Below are positions 30,896 through 39,809 of a stretch of DNA of 44,138 nt, piece by piece (the first letter of the stretch is position 1; each line of letters starts with the position of its first letter). The notes under the pieces are model-generated. The model was not told where the DNA came from. It saw nothing but the letters and a program-made list of their open reading frames with translations, and did not search any database. The DNA is from JAVBRU01 sp031547595 (lineage in GTDB: Bacteria; Bacillota; Clostridia; Christensenellales; Aristaeellaceae), in the NCBI GenBank assembly GCA_031547595.1, contig JAVBRU010000074.1, positions 1 to 44,138 on the forward strand, in the 5' to 3' direction. The translations under genes and the position numbers were made by a program.

Positions 30896-33172
30896 ATGCA
30901 GTTGCTCAAGCAGCTATTGCATAAAAAAGCATTTCGCTCTTTTATGCTGTCTTTTTTGCTCATGTTTGTGATCCCCATGATGGTGGTGATCTTTCTGATG
31001 GCGTCCTGGCAAAACAGTGTGGAGGACAGCATTGCTACGTCCAACCGCCTGATGTTGGAGCAATATAAAAGCGGCGTGGACGGGCAGCTGTTTGCCGTCA
31101 AGCGCATTGGTGACAGCATGGCTGCCGATGATAAAGTACTCTTTTTTTCCAACGCGTCCGACCCCAACCAATACCTCAACGATAGCTCCTCTTTCCAGAC
31201 CATTCGCGAGCTTGTGCGTGAAATGACCAAAATGCCCATTGTGAACGACAGCCTGCGCAGCAGCTACCTGTATTTTGGCCGCAGCGGCAAGATCATCAGC
31301 AACACCGTCATCGACGCAGAGAACTATTATGGATACACCTTAAAATCCAGCTTTGACACCAAACAGGAATGGCTGGACTTTTTGCTTGCCGGCAGCAACG
31401 GCTTTGTGATGCGCGAGGAAAACGGCGCACAGGCGCTGTATTACATCCGCACGGTGGAGCGCAGGGGCGAAAAAACGGTGGTCGTGCTGCCATTTGTGTA
31501 CGATTATTTGCAAAACTACCAGCCGGGCCTGCTGGCAGAGGTCGCCGCAGGGCTGACCATCTTTGGCCCCGAGGGCGAAATGCTGCATACCACGCTGGAG
31601 GGGGTGCCCTTTCAGCTGAGCAGCATTGGCAAGGATGGCACCTGGACGCTGCACACCGATGTGGGTGAGCTCTACCTCACCGTCAGCTACAGCCAGGACA
31701 CCGGCTGCACCTACATCAGCTCCGCGCCGGGGGATGTGTTCCTTTCGCACCTCAACAAGCTGCGCTTGTATGGCATTCTGGTGATGGGCGCAGTGCTGCT
31801 AGTGGGCGTGCTGATGTCATTCCTGCTGGCCAAGCGCCGCTACACACCCATCCATGCACTCAGAAGCGCGCTGGAGGGCCAGGGCAGCCTGCCTTCCGCC
31901 TCCAGCGGCGATGATTTTGCCTATCTGCAATCTTTGGTAGAGTCCCTCAAGGATGAAAAGCTCAGCGTGGATGAGCGCTTGCAGCGCTCTCAGCGCTCCA
32001 TGGAGCATTTCGTGCTGGAGCGCCTGGTGCGCGGCACCTATGCCACTTTGCCCGCCATGCAAGAGCAGCTCTTGGCGCTTGACATCTCTTTTGACAGCGA
32101 CAGCTTTATGCTGACGGCCATCCGGGTGGATGGGTTTCACGACGGCGCGGACGAGGGCGACCGTACGGAGGACGAAAAATTTATCCGCTATGTGCTCAGC
32201 AGCATGCTGCTGGAACAATTGACCGCCTATAACGCACAGGCGGTGGAGATCGAAGGCTGGGTGTATGTGCTGCTGTGCGTGGATACGGACGACGAGCCGC
32301 CCTATACGGCGCTGGAGGAGAGCCTCACAGAAGCGCTGCGAATGCTGGAAAACCACTTCCATGTGTCGCTGTCCCTGGCCGCCTCGCCGGTGGTAGAAGG
32401 GCTGCATGAAATCCGCTCAGCCTACAACACCGTGCGGGACGCGCTGTGCGTGCACCCGCAAAAGCGCAGTGTGCGCATCTTCTGCTGGCAGCAGGAGGCC
32501 GCATCGGCAGTGCAGCCGCAGGTGATCGAGCGTCTGGGGCGTGAAACCCATAAGCTGGTTCAATTGATGCAGGCAGGCGACAGAGAAGGCATGCAGGCGC
32601 AGCTGGACGAGCTCCGGCAAGCCAGCGCCGGGGTATCCGGCTGGAAGCTTCGTGTGGTGTATAACACGCTGATCAGCGATTGTGTCCAAACGCTGTTTGT
32701 TCAGCTCACCCCCGATCAAATCAAGCAGATGAACAAGAGCCTGCAGCGCTATGTGGAATCTTCCTTGCAGGATGAAACGGCGGCAATGGAGGAGCTGCTG
32801 CGCCAGTTGGCCGATATGCTGCCAGATAGCGAGGACCGCGCCCGCGGGCAGGAATTGGCGCAGCGCGCAGACGAGTTTATCCGCATCAATTACGCTTCTT
32901 CCTATATGAGTATCGCATATGTGGCGGATTATCTGGGCATCTCCGCAGGCTATGCCTCGGCATTGTACCGCCGCTATATCGGCCAGGCGATGCTGGACGC
33001 CATCAACCTCACCCGCATCAGCCATGCCAAGGCGCTGTTAGCCAGTACCTCCACCAGCATGAATGAAATCGCCGATCAGGTGGGCTACCTGAACAGCTCC
33101 ACCTTCATCCGCTCCTTCAAAAAATACGAGGGCATCACCCCCGGCCAATACCGCACCACCCATTCCGCCTGA
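30896..33172 (+). CDS. membrane-anchored AraC-family regulator
   Basis: A 758-residue regulator of the type found beside Lpl-like importers in Paenibacillus and Clostridia. There is a membrane helix near residues 18-38 (FLLMFVIPMMVVIFLMASW), an extracytoplasmic sensor of about 250 residues, and a second helix near residue 292 (YGILVMGAVLLVGVLMSFLL). A cytoplasmic linker follows, then a C-terminal AraC HTH pair: MSIAYVADYLGISAGYASAL and SMNEIADQVGYLNSSTFIRS, ending in FKKYEGITPGQYR. It should sense an extracellular sugar and activate the divergent importer operon. The start is uncertain: ATG at 30896, with GTG directly before it, has AGGTG only 2 bases away; an internal Met before the first helix is possible. 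Confidence 0.9.
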   Translation: MQLLKQLLHKKAFRSFMLSFLLMFVIPMMVVIFLMASWQNSVEDSIATSNRLMLEQYKSGVDGQLFAVKRIGDSMAADDKVLFFSNASDPNQYLNDSSSFQTIRELVREMTKMPIVNDSLRSSYLYFGRSGKIISNTVIDAENYYGYTLKSSFDTKQEWLDFLLAGSNGFVMREENGAQALYYIRTVERRGEKTVVVLPFVYDYLQNYQPGLLAEVAAGLTIFGPEGEMLHTTLEGVPFQLSSIGKDGTWTLHTDVGELYLTVSYSQDTGCTYISSAPGDVFLSHLNKLRLYGILVMGAVLLVGVLMSFLLAKRRYTPIHALRSALEGQGSLPSASSGDDFAYLQSLVESLKDEKLSVDERLQRSQRSMEHFVLERLVRGTYATLPAMQEQLLALDISFDSDSFMLTAIRVDGFHDGADEGDRTEDEKFIRYVLSSMLLEQLTAYNAQAVEIEGWVYVLLCVDTDDEPPYTALEESLTEALRMLENHFHVSLSLAASPVVEGLHEIRSAYNTVRDALCVHPQKRSVRIFCWQQEAASAVQPQVIERLGRETHKLVQLMQAGDREGMQAQLDELRQASAGVSGWKLRVVYNTLISDCVQTLFVQLTPDQIKQMNKSLQRYVESSLQDETAAMEELLRQLADMLPDSEDRARGQELAQRADEFIRINYASSYMSIAYVADYLGISAGYASALYRRYIGQAMLDAINLTRISHAKALLASTSTSMNEIADQVGYLNSSTFIRSFKKYEGITPGQYRTTHSA

Positions 33173-33231
33173 TTATTCGCGAATTCGTATACCAAGTTGT
33201 AAATTATGCAACACTTCTATTGCCCAATATG

Positions 33232-33240
33232 TGGTATAAT
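33232..33240 (+). promoter_or_regulatory. extended -10 promoter of kduI
   Basis: TGG followed by TATAAT, 37 bases before the ATG at 33277; no -35 hexamer at standard spacing. Confidence 0.6.
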
Positions 33241-33276
33241 GTATATAATATAAAGTACCGAGAGGAGCTGTTTTAT

Positions 33277-34119
33277 ATGGATATCCGTTATTCCTGCAAC
33301 CAGAAAGATTTCAAACGCTACACCACCGGCGAAATGCGCGAGGAGTTTTTAATCGAAACCCTTTTTGTGAAGGACGAAGTACAGGCTGTGTACAGCCATG
33401 TGGACCGCATGGTCACACTGGGCATCATGCCGGTCAGCAGCACCGTGCCGCTCGATCAGGGCATCGACATCTGGAAGAACTTTGGCACCTCCTATTTCCT
33501 GGAGCGCCGGGAGCTGGGCATGTTCAACGTGGGCGGCGAAGGCAGCGTAACAGTGGACGGCACGAAGTATACCCTGGAACACAAGGACTGCCTGTATATC
33601 ACCATGGGCGCAAAGGATGTGCAGTTCGCCTCCCAGGACGGCGCGAACCCCGCGAAGTTCTACATCGTATCCGCCCCCGCGCATTGCAGCTATGAAACCC
33701 GTTTTATCTCTATCAAGGACGCCGCCAAGAAGCCGCTGGGCGCGCTGGAAACCAGCAACAAGCGCGTGATCAACCAGTTCATCCACCCCGATGTTCTCAA
33801 GACCTGCCAGCTTTCCATGGGCATGACGGTGCTGGATACCGGCAGCGTGTGGAACACCATGCCCGCCCATACGCACGAGCGCCGCATGGAGGTCTACTTC
33901 TATTTTGACATCCCGGAGAACAACGTGGTGTTCCACATGATGGGCGAAGGCCAAGAAACCCGCCACATCGTGATGCAGAACGAGCAGGCCGTGATCAGCC
34001 CCTCCTGGAGCATCCATGCGGGCGCCGGCACCAGCAGCTACACCTTCATCTGGGCGATGGGCGGCGAAAATCAGGCCTTTGATGACATGGACGTCATTCC
34101 CACCACCAAACTTCGATAA
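33277..34119 (+). CDS. kduI: 5-dehydro-4-deoxy-D-glucuronate isomerase
   Basis: A 280-residue cupin-fold isomerase, the usual length. It converts 5-keto-4-deoxyuronate, released from unsaturated uronic acids, to 3-deoxy-D-glycero-2,5-hexodiulosonate in the cytoplasm. The zinc ligands known from the E. coli enzyme (His196, His198, Glu203, His245) are all present with an offset of two: His198 and His200 in PAHTHERRMEVYF, Glu205, and His247 in WSIHAGAGT. GAGGAG precedes the ATG at 33277. It lies downstream of the membrane AraC gene and upstream of kduD, which takes the next step, with an LRR gene in between. Confidence 0.95.
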   Translation: MDIRYSCNQKDFKRYTTGEMREEFLIETLFVKDEVQAVYSHVDRMVTLGIMPVSSTVPLDQGIDIWKNFGTSYFLERRELGMFNVGGEGSVTVDGTKYTLEHKDCLYITMGAKDVQFASQDGANPAKFYIVSAPAHCSYETRFISIKDAAKKPLGALETSNKRVINQFIHPDVLKTCQLSMGMTVLDTGSVWNTMPAHTHERRMEVYFYFDIPENNVVFHMMGEGQETRHIVMQNEQAVISPSWSIHAGAGTSSYTFIWAMGGENQAFDDMDVIPTTKLR

Positions 34120-34297
34120 ACAGCTTTCTTTCTTGTTGATAGAACGCTCCTCTCTCGAGTACCCCACTTTTGAATGCCAGGCAGGCGCGAAAGGAGGGTC
34201 GGCATGCGCCAACTGAGCAGTTGCCCGCGCTTTTCGAAGCGGGGGGCATATCTTTGTTGCGTTCCTGCACGACACACCGAAAGGAGAAAATCAACAA

Positions 34298-34912
34298 ATG
34301 AAAACCAGGCAAACCATAGTATTCCTGATCATTGCAGCGTTGCTTTGCGCAGCGGGCTTTGCCGTAGCTGAAGAAAAAGGCCCGTTTGACGGCTTTGCGG
34401 ATGGCTTTGACTTCATGATCAACATGGACGGCACGGCGTATGTTACCAACTTCACTACCTATCCGGGCAGCGGCACGGACATCGTGATCCCCGAAACCCT
34501 GGACGGATATACCATCACCGGCGTCCTTGGGGCAAATTGGAGTGAAAGTATCACCAGTATCACCTTTCCTGGTAGTGTCACCTTCATCGGGGAAAATTCC
34601 TTTGGTCAGCGCGGCAGCCTCGTAAGCATCGTCCTGTCCGAAGGCCTCACCGATATTGGAGACTACGCCTTTGAGATGTGCTCCGGCCTGACGGATGTTG
34701 TGATTCCGGGCACGGTTACTACCATTGGCGAGCGCGCGTTTTACGGCTGCACAAGCCTTGCGAGCCTCACCCTCCCCGCCAGCGTCCTGACCATTGGCGA
34801 AGAAGCCTTTGCCGAATGCGAAACCCTCACCACCATCCGCGTCTACCCCGGCTCCTACGCCGAAACCTGGGCGCAAGAAAACGGATTCACCGTGGCGTAT
34901 ATCGAAAACTAA
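34298..34912 (+). CDS. secreted BspA-like leucine-rich-repeat protein
   Basis: A 204-residue protein with a signal peptide (to about residue 24, AVAEE) and four BspA/TpLRR-type repeats of about 23 residues. Examples are ITSITFPGSVTFIGENSFGQ, LTDVVIPGTVTTIGERAFYG and LASLTLPASVLTIGEEAFAE, followed by the usual cap YPGSYAETWAQENGF. Such proteins mediate binding to surfaces or other proteins. No cell-wall anchor is seen. It lies between kduI and kduD, is closed by its own terminator at 34938-34985, and has GAAAGGAG in front. It looks like an insertion into a kduI-kduD pair. Confidence 0.88.
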   Translation: MKTRQTIVFLIIAALLCAAGFAVAEEKGPFDGFADGFDFMINMDGTAYVTNFTTYPGSGTDIVIPETLDGYTITGVLGANWSESITSITFPGSVTFIGENSFGQRGSLVSIVLSEGLTDIGDYAFEMCSGLTDVVIPGTVTTIGERAFYGCTSLASLTLPASVLTIGEEAFAECETLTTIRVYPGSYAETWAQENGFTVAYIEN

Positions 34913-34937
34913 CATGTAGATGGCGAAACCCTTGCGG

Positions 34938-34985
34938 ACAAAGCGCCTCATGGGTCTTCTGATACTCATGAGGATGCTTTGTTTT
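34938..34985 (+). terminator. Rho-independent terminator after the LRR gene
   Basis: ACAAAGC pairs with GCTTTGT, continued by CCTCATG/CATGAGG, followed by TTTT. It separates the LRR gene from kduD. Confidence 0.75.
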
Positions 34986-35023
34986 GCAGGGATTGCCCTT
35001 CAATGACGTGTTCCCCACGCAAG

Positions 35024-35032
35024 TGATAAAAT
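35024..35032 (+). promoter_or_regulatory. extended -10 promoter of kduD
   Basis: TGA followed by TAAAAT, 35 bases before the ATG at 35067; TGACGT at 35004-35009 is a weak -35 at 17 bases. Confidence 0.5.
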
Positions 35033-35066
35033 ACAACCCGTATTCAAAAAAGGAGAGAAAACCATC

Positions 35067-35849
35067 ATGGACATGAACGCTTTCAGCCTCAAGGGGAAAA
35101 TCGCCTGGATCACCGGTGCGTCGTACGGCATCGGCTTTTCTATCGCCGAGGGCTATGCCGCCGCCGGTGCCACCATCGTTTTCAACGACATCAATCAAGA
35201 TTTGGTGGATAAAGGCTTGGCCGCCTATGCCGAAAAAGGCATCAAAGCGCACGGCTATGTGTGCGATGTGACGGACGAGGACGGCATTCAGGCGCTGGTC
35301 AAGCAGATCGAAGCCGAGGTGGGCGTCATTGACATCCTGGTCAACAACGCGGGCATCATCCGCCGCATCCCCATGCACGAAATGAGCGCCGCCGATTTCC
35401 GCAAGGTGATTGATATCGACCTCAACGCCCCCTTTATCTGCGCCAAGGCTGTTATTCCCTCCATGATGAAAAAGGGTCATGGCAAGATCATCAACATTTG
35501 CAGCATGATGAGCGAGCTGGGCCGCGAAACGGTATCCGCCTACGCCGCGGCCAAGGGCGGCCTGAAGATGTTAACCCGCAACATCTGCGCCGAGTACGGC
35601 GAGTACAACATCCAGTGCAACGGCATCGGCCCCGGCTATATCGAAACGCCCCAGACCGCGCCGCTGCGCACGCCGGAGCATCCCTTCAACAAGTTCATCA
35701 TCGCCAAGACGCCCGCCGCCCGCTGGGGCACCGTGGAGGACCTGCAAGGCCCCTCCGTGTTCCTCGCCTCGGACGCGTCCGATTTTGTGAACGGCCACAT
35801 CCTGTATGTGGACGGCGGCATCCTGGCGTACATCGGCAAGCAGCCGTAA
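35067..35849 (+). CDS. kduD: 2-deoxy-D-gluconate/gluconate 5-dehydrogenase-like SDR
   Basis: A 260-residue short-chain dehydrogenase. The cofactor motif is TGASYGIG (16-23), NNAG is at 93-96, and the catalytic residues are Ser146, Tyr159 and Lys163 (SAYAAAKGG). The sequence fits the gluconate 5-dehydrogenase/KduD branch (FICAKAVIPSMMKKGHGKII, GPGYIETPQTAPLR). With kduI close by, the likely reaction is NADH-dependent reduction of 3-deoxy-D-glycero-2,5-hexodiulosonate to 2-keto-3-deoxygluconate. The alternative is gluconate 5-dehydrogenase proper; sequence alone does not decide. GGAGAG precedes the ATG, and a clear terminator follows. Confidence 0.88.
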   Translation: MDMNAFSLKGKIAWITGASYGIGFSIAEGYAAAGATIVFNDINQDLVDKGLAAYAEKGIKAHGYVCDVTDEDGIQALVKQIEAEVGVIDILVNNAGIIRRIPMHEMSAADFRKVIDIDLNAPFICAKAVIPSMMKKGHGKIINICSMMSELGRETVSAYAAAKGGLKMLTRNICAEYGEYNIQCNGIGPGYIETPQTAPLRTPEHPFNKFIIAKTPAARWGTVEDLQGPSVFLASDASDFVNGHILYVDGGILAYIGKQP

Positions 35850-35865
35850 AAAAGGAATATCCTCA

Positions 35866-35900
35866 GGGCATTGGGCGGCTATCGTCCAATGCCCTTTTTT
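35866..35900 (+). terminator. Rho-independent terminator after kduD
   Basis: GGGCATTGG pairs with CCAATGCCC, followed by six T. Confidence 0.9.
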
Positions 35901-35915
35901 GTCACTATTGTCCTC

Positions 35916-35944
35916 TTGCCAATCATCCACACCGCCGATATAAT
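35916..35944 (+). promoter_or_regulatory. promoter of the ECF sigma gene
   Basis: TTGCCA (35916-35921), 17 bases, then TATAAT (35939-35944). This is a housekeeping-type promoter rather than an obvious ECF autoregulatory one. Confidence 0.75.
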
Positions 35945-35983
35945 GAAAACAGCCGATGATAAACGAAAGATGGGTGATGCGCT

Positions 35984-36544
35984 TTGTTGATGATACCCTT
36001 GTCTGCGAGTGACCCGTCAGACCGCGAGTTCATCGAGCAGCTCTACACCCGGCACCACGGGCTGATCTACTGGAAAATCCATCAAGTGCTAGACAAAACG
36101 CAAGACATGGACGACATCGTGAGCGAGGTTTGCATCCGGCTGACCGCGCATGTGAGCACCCTGCGAAGCCTGGAAGAGCCCGCGCAAAAGGCTTACATCC
36201 TCTCCGCCGCCCGTAACACCGCCCTGATGCATGTGCGAAAAGCCAGTTATCAACAAGAAACCGCAGGCCTGGACGAATTGAACCCCTTCCTGGAAGGCCC
36301 CTCCCCCGCCGCGGACGACAGAATGCTTCGCGAATGCGACGTAGAGGATGCCATGCAGTGCATCGGCATGCTGCCAGAGCGGGATCAGGTGCTGCTGAAA
36401 ATGAAATACCTGAGCCACATGAGCGATGAAGAAATCGGCCGCGCGCTGGGGATGCGCCCCAACGCCGTGCGCACCGCCGCCACCCGTGCCCGCCAACGCG
36501 CCCGAACCCTGCTGAAGGAGCTGATGGACCGCTATGAAAATTAA
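35984..36544 (+). CDS. ECF-type RNA polymerase sigma factor
   Basis: A sigma-70 family protein of about 186 residues. Region 2 is visible as FIEQLYTRHHGLIYWKIHQV and TQDMDDIVSEVCIRL; region 4 as LPERDQVLLKMKYLSHMSDE and EIGRALGMRPNAVRTAATRA. There is no region 3. The start is uncertain: TTG at 35984 has GGGTG 7 bases upstream, while ATG at 35990 is the usual codon but is 13 bases from that site. The stop overlaps the next gene by 11 bases, and that gene encodes a single-pass membrane protein, a classical sigma/anti-sigma pair. The regulon is unknown. Confidence 0.9.
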   Translation: MLMIPLSASDPSDREFIEQLYTRHHGLIYWKIHQVLDKTQDMDDIVSEVCIRLTAHVSTLRSLEEPAQKAYILSAARNTALMHVRKASYQQETAGLDELNPFLEGPSPAADDRMLRECDVEDAMQCIGMLPERDQVLLKMKYLSHMSDEEIGRALGMRPNAVRTAATRARQRARTLLKELMDRYEN

Positions 36545-37301
36545 ACCGGAAACGCTGCTTACGCCAAGGGAGCGCTACGAACAGGCGCTGCTTGAGCTGG
36601 CGTTATACGAGATGGACATGCAGGAAGTGCATGAGGCCGAGGCCGCCCTTGCCGACCAGGAGAACCCCGAAACAGCGGAAATAGAAGCACACTACCAGCA
36701 ATCGCGTGCTAAGATATCCGCATTGATTGCGGGGCAAACCCGCAAAAACAGCCGCAAAGCCGCCTTCAAACGCACCGCGCCCCGCGTGCTGCGCCTGGCG
36801 GCTGGCATACTGCTGACGCTGTATCTGGGCGCGACTGTCGCGCTGGCCGTCAGCAGCAGCATACGCGTATACGTGGCGGAGTTCTTTATCAAGGTGGGCG
36901 AGGAAACCACAGAAGTGGGCTTCCAGCGGAACGAAAGCCGCTTTGCGGATGTGCCCCATCGGTGGACGGGTTTCTACTTCCCCACGTATATTCCCGATGG
37001 ATTTGAGCTGTATCAGATCGGGCCGTTCTCCTCCTCCTCCATGGCGGTATACAAGCGCGGAGATACGGAGCTGCTCACAATATACGAAATGGACTGGACG
37101 ATGTCCATGACGTTCGACAACGGCGAAACGGAGATAAGCCCCGTAAAACTGAACGGCATGGATGCGCTGCTGGTGTGGAACCCCGCAAAGCAAAGCGCCA
37201 CCATCACCTGGGCTTATGGGGACCGTTCTTTCTGGCTGGAGCTGACAGGTACTACAGACGAAGTGTACCAGATTGCCCAATCCATGATCAGGATTCGATA
37301 A
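36534..37301 (+). CDS. membrane anti-sigma factor with DUF4367-like C-terminus
   Basis: A 255-residue single-pass protein. Residues 1-83 are cytoplasmic, charged and helical (YEQALLELALYEMDMQEVHE); a membrane helix lies near 88-110 (LRLAAGILLTLYLGATVALA). The outside part has the DUF4367 pattern (GFYFPTYIPDGFELYQIGPF, YKRGDTELLTIYEMDW, GMDALLVWNPAKQSATITW). DUF4367 and DUF4179 proteins are typical partners of ECF sigma factors in Clostridia and are thought to hold the sigma factor at the membrane. The ATG overlaps the sigma stop by 11 bases. Confidence 0.85.
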   Translation: MKIKPETLLTPRERYEQALLELALYEMDMQEVHEAEAALADQENPETAEIEAHYQQSRAKISALIAGQTRKNSRKAAFKRTAPRVLRLAAGILLTLYLGATVALAVSSSIRVYVAEFFIKVGEETTEVGFQRNESRFADVPHRWTGFYFPTYIPDGFELYQIGPFSSSSMAVYKRGDTELLTIYEMDWTMSMTFDNGETEISPVKLNGMDALLVWNPAKQSATITWAYGDRSFWLELTGTTDEVYQIAQSMIRIR

Positions 37302-37327
37302 TAGTTATTTTGGAAAGTGTAACAAAG

Positions 37328-37374
37328 CGCCATGCATTGCATCTTTATGTATGAAGGACAATGCGTGGCGTTTT
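37328..37374 (+). terminator. terminator after the anti-sigma gene
   Basis: CGCCATGCATTG pairs with CAATGCGTGGCG (one T-G pair), 19-base loop, followed by TTTT. It separates the sigma/anti-sigma pair from the binding-protein-like gene, although the latter shows no clear promoter of its own. Confidence 0.7.
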
Positions 37375-37411
37375 GATTTACATCAACAGGATACAGTAAG
37401 GACAAAGGAAA

Positions 37412-38866
37412 ATGAAAAAGAGAATGCTGGGGTTGTTTATCATGCTGGTGCTTTTCAGCAGCTTTGCGCTGCCCATCGCCGGGGCTGAAGGTATCACTTC
37501 ACTATACATTGGTGTTGTTTATGAGTATGAAGCAATGAATGTTGTGCTGGAAAACGCGTTTCTTCTGCAAAACCCGGATGCGAGAATCGTATATTATTTG
37601 TATAGCGAGCAAGCGTTAATGAAGGTTTTGGAAACCGGGGAGCCAAGGCTGGATCTGGTCATTGTAGACTCCGCTCTACGGCAGCAGCTGATCGAAAAGG
37701 GCTTGCTTGCAGACCTGTATGATGAAGTACTGACCGCCTGGCCGGATACGCTGCTGGATATCCGGGAAGTATGCGAAACAGACGGCAAGCTCTACGGCTT
37801 CCCGCGCTCTATCTACCAGCCCACTTGGGGCTGGAACAACAAGCTGGCAGAAAAGTATGGCATTGAAAAACCCCGGTTTGGCTGGACGTGGAGCGAATTT
37901 GCCGATCTGTGCGAATCCTTGGATTTCGACCCGGACGGTGACGGAAAAAATGACTTTTATCTGGCACATGGCAGCAAAACGATGGTTGAAGGGATGAATA
38001 ATATTGAATCCGATATGATTCAGGAATACTGCCAGCAATATCCCGAAAACCTGGATACCCCATTGTTCTACGAGCAGCTCTCCAACTTTGAGCGGGTACA
38101 AAACTCCAAGGCGCTGCTGGCAATAGACACAATAGATCCACCCACTTTTGAGGGCAATGCGGCTGTTTTGATTGCTTTTTATGGCAGCATCTCTCCGCTC
38201 AACTTCAGTATTTCCGGTGACGATGTCTCCTTGATCACCGTTCCGCTGCTGGAAGAAGAGAACATGCAATATGCCGGGGGCATTACCTACTACGCCATGC
38301 CCGCGCGAAACGCCAGCATAGCCGCTGTTTCCTCATTCCTGGAGCTGGCCAGCAATCCTCTGATACTCAATTTTTGCGATTTGATGACCCCTGAATTGGC
38401 GGTAGGAAAGAACGTGCCGCAAAACTTCGTCGTCAACTGGGACAATTGGCCAAGCTTTCAATTAAACTATGGCAACAAGATCTATACCGTATCCCAACCC
38501 TGGAAAACCGCTGTGAGCAATGCTCCCTATACTCCGGAGCTGGCCGAGCAGACGCAGCTGATACGATCCTCCTTTGTGGATTATTACGCGCAGCCCGGCT
38601 CTTTCGCCAACAGCACGTTTCAAACCCTGGCAAAGTACATGCGGCAGGAAATCAGCGCCGAGGAAGTGGCCGCTTTGCTGCAAGCAGATTTAAGGCCGCA
38701 AACCGAAGGATTCTACCCCGCTTTAGCAACGCCATCATTGCTTAATCCCTTGGACCAGCAGCCAATGGATTCTATCTTTCCCGAATCCTTGTCGCTTCCA
38801 TCAGAAGAGCAGCAGCCAATAGGGCTGTATCCCGCGCTACCTACACCTGTGCCACCGATGAACTAA
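37412..38866 (+). CDS. secreted binding-protein-like protein, no transporter partner
   Basis: A 484-residue exported protein (signal peptide to about residue 25, IAGAEG) with a diverged family-1 solute-binding fold: MNVVLENAFLLQNPDARIVY, RLDLVIVDSALRQQLIEKGL, LYGFPRSIYQPTWGWNNKLA, and the calcium-loop-like DFDPDGDGKNDFY. There is no lipobox Cys. The C-terminus is a proline-rich tail with two related phrases, GFYPALATPSLLNPLDQQP and GLYPALPTPVPPMN. No permease gene lies nearby; instead it follows an ECF sigma/anti-sigma pair. It may serve as a free ligand sensor for that system or as an orphan binding protein sharing other permeases. The role is inference. Confidence 0.75.
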   Translation: MKKRMLGLFIMLVLFSSFALPIAGAEGITSLYIGVVYEYEAMNVVLENAFLLQNPDARIVYYLYSEQALMKVLETGEPRLDLVIVDSALRQQLIEKGLLADLYDEVLTAWPDTLLDIREVCETDGKLYGFPRSIYQPTWGWNNKLAEKYGIEKPRFGWTWSEFADLCESLDFDPDGDGKNDFYLAHGSKTMVEGMNNIESDMIQEYCQQYPENLDTPLFYEQLSNFERVQNSKALLAIDTIDPPTFEGNAAVLIAFYGSISPLNFSISGDDVSLITVPLLEEENMQYAGGITYYAMPARNASIAAVSSFLELASNPLILNFCDLMTPELAVGKNVPQNFVVNWDNWPSFQLNYGNKIYTVSQPWKTAVSNAPYTPELAEQTQLIRSSFVDYYAQPGSFANSTFQTLAKYMRQEISAEEVAALLQADLRPQTEGFYPALATPSLLNPLDQQPMDSIFPESLSLPSEEQQPIGLYPALPTPVPPMN

Positions 38867-38873
38867 AAGCATC

Positions 38874-39731
38874 CTATATCCCCCTCACCCTCATCGCATA
38901 TTGCCCCGGTGTCACCGCCTTATAGCGCTTGAAGATGCGTGCAAAATAGTTGGGGTCGGTAAAGCCGCTCATCAGCGCCACCTCGGCAACGCTGTGATCG
39001 GTGGCGGCAAAGGCATAGCACGCACGCTCGATACGGTAATAATTCACGTAATCGAGCGGCGTGCGGCGGGTGACCTCCTTAAAAAAACGGCAAAAATACT
39101 TGGGGCTCATGTGCACGCACGCGGCCAGCGCGGATAAGCTGAGCGGCGTGTGGTACTGGCTCTCAATCAGCTCAAAGACCTGCTTTAACAGCAAGGTCTT
39201 TTTGCAATCCACCGCCGGACGAAGTGGGTGCATGGCCAGTGCGCCGTGCTGGTACGCCAGGCCGAAAAACTGCATCAGACAGCCCAGCGTGCACAGCTGA
39301 TAGCCGGGTGCGCGCTTTTGCAGCGCATCAAACAGCGCAGGCAGCACTGTACTGACGGGGCTGCCCGCAGCAAAGATGGGCTGGAGCGTGACGCTGCGGT
39401 GCAGAATGTCACTTATGTACTGTTTTCCCGCTTCCCCGGCCGCCAGCAGCAGCCGCATATCAAATACCACACATTCATACACGCAGCCCTGCGGCACGCC
39501 GCCATGCAGGCAGCCCGCGCCAATCAGCGCCACATCGCCGGGATGCAGCGGGTAGGTGATTTCGTCAATGGCCAGCGGAAATGTGCCGGAAATCACGCGC
39601 AAAAGCTCGAATTCCTCATGCCAGTGGTAGGGCATCTCATAGCGGGGGTGCGCCTGATCGATGGCGTAGTATTCCAAGGGGAAATCGGGCGAGCCACGCG
39701 GCTTGTCCTCATGGTAGAGCAGATAGTTCAT
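38874..39731 (-). CDS. AraC-family regulator with N-terminal cupin
   Basis: A 285-residue regulator. The N-terminal cupin has YHWHEEFELLRVISG and HPGDVALIGAGCLHGG, a sugar-sensing fold. The C-terminal AraC domain has SLSALAACVHMSPKYFCRFF and SVAEVALMSGFTDPNYFARI, ending KAVTPGQYAMR. The ATG at 39731 has GGAGGTGAGG upstream. It is divergent from fucA-fucI and should respond to L-fucose or a related sugar; a palindrome between the two promoters is a candidate operator. It ends 7 bases from the convergent binding-protein-like gene. Confidence 0.92.
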   Translation of the reverse strand: MNYLLYHEDKPRGSPDFPLEYYAIDQAHPRYEMPYHWHEEFELLRVISGTFPLAIDEITYPLHPGDVALIGAGCLHGGVPQGCVYECVVFDMRLLLAAGEAGKQYISDILHRSVTLQPIFAAGSPVSTVLPALFDALQKRAPGYQLCTLGCLMQFFGLAYQHGALAMHPLRPAVDCKKTLLLKQVFELIESQYHTPLSLSALAACVHMSPKYFCRFFKEVTRRTPLDYVNYYRIERACYAFAATDHSVAEVALMSGFTDPNYFARIFKRYKAVTPGQYAMRVRGI

Positions 39732-39779
39732 TTCCTCACCTCCGGCACGCAAAAAGTGAATATCGTGCTACTATTTGCT

Positions 39780-39809
39780 ATGATAGCATACAGACAAACC
39801 CCTTGGCAA
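39780..39809 (-). promoter_or_regulatory. promoter of the AraC-cupin gene
   Basis: On the minus strand TTGCCA (39809-39804), 18 bases, then TATCAT (39785-39780) with an extended TGC. The -35 lies inside the palindrome at 39799-39813. Confidence 0.6.
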
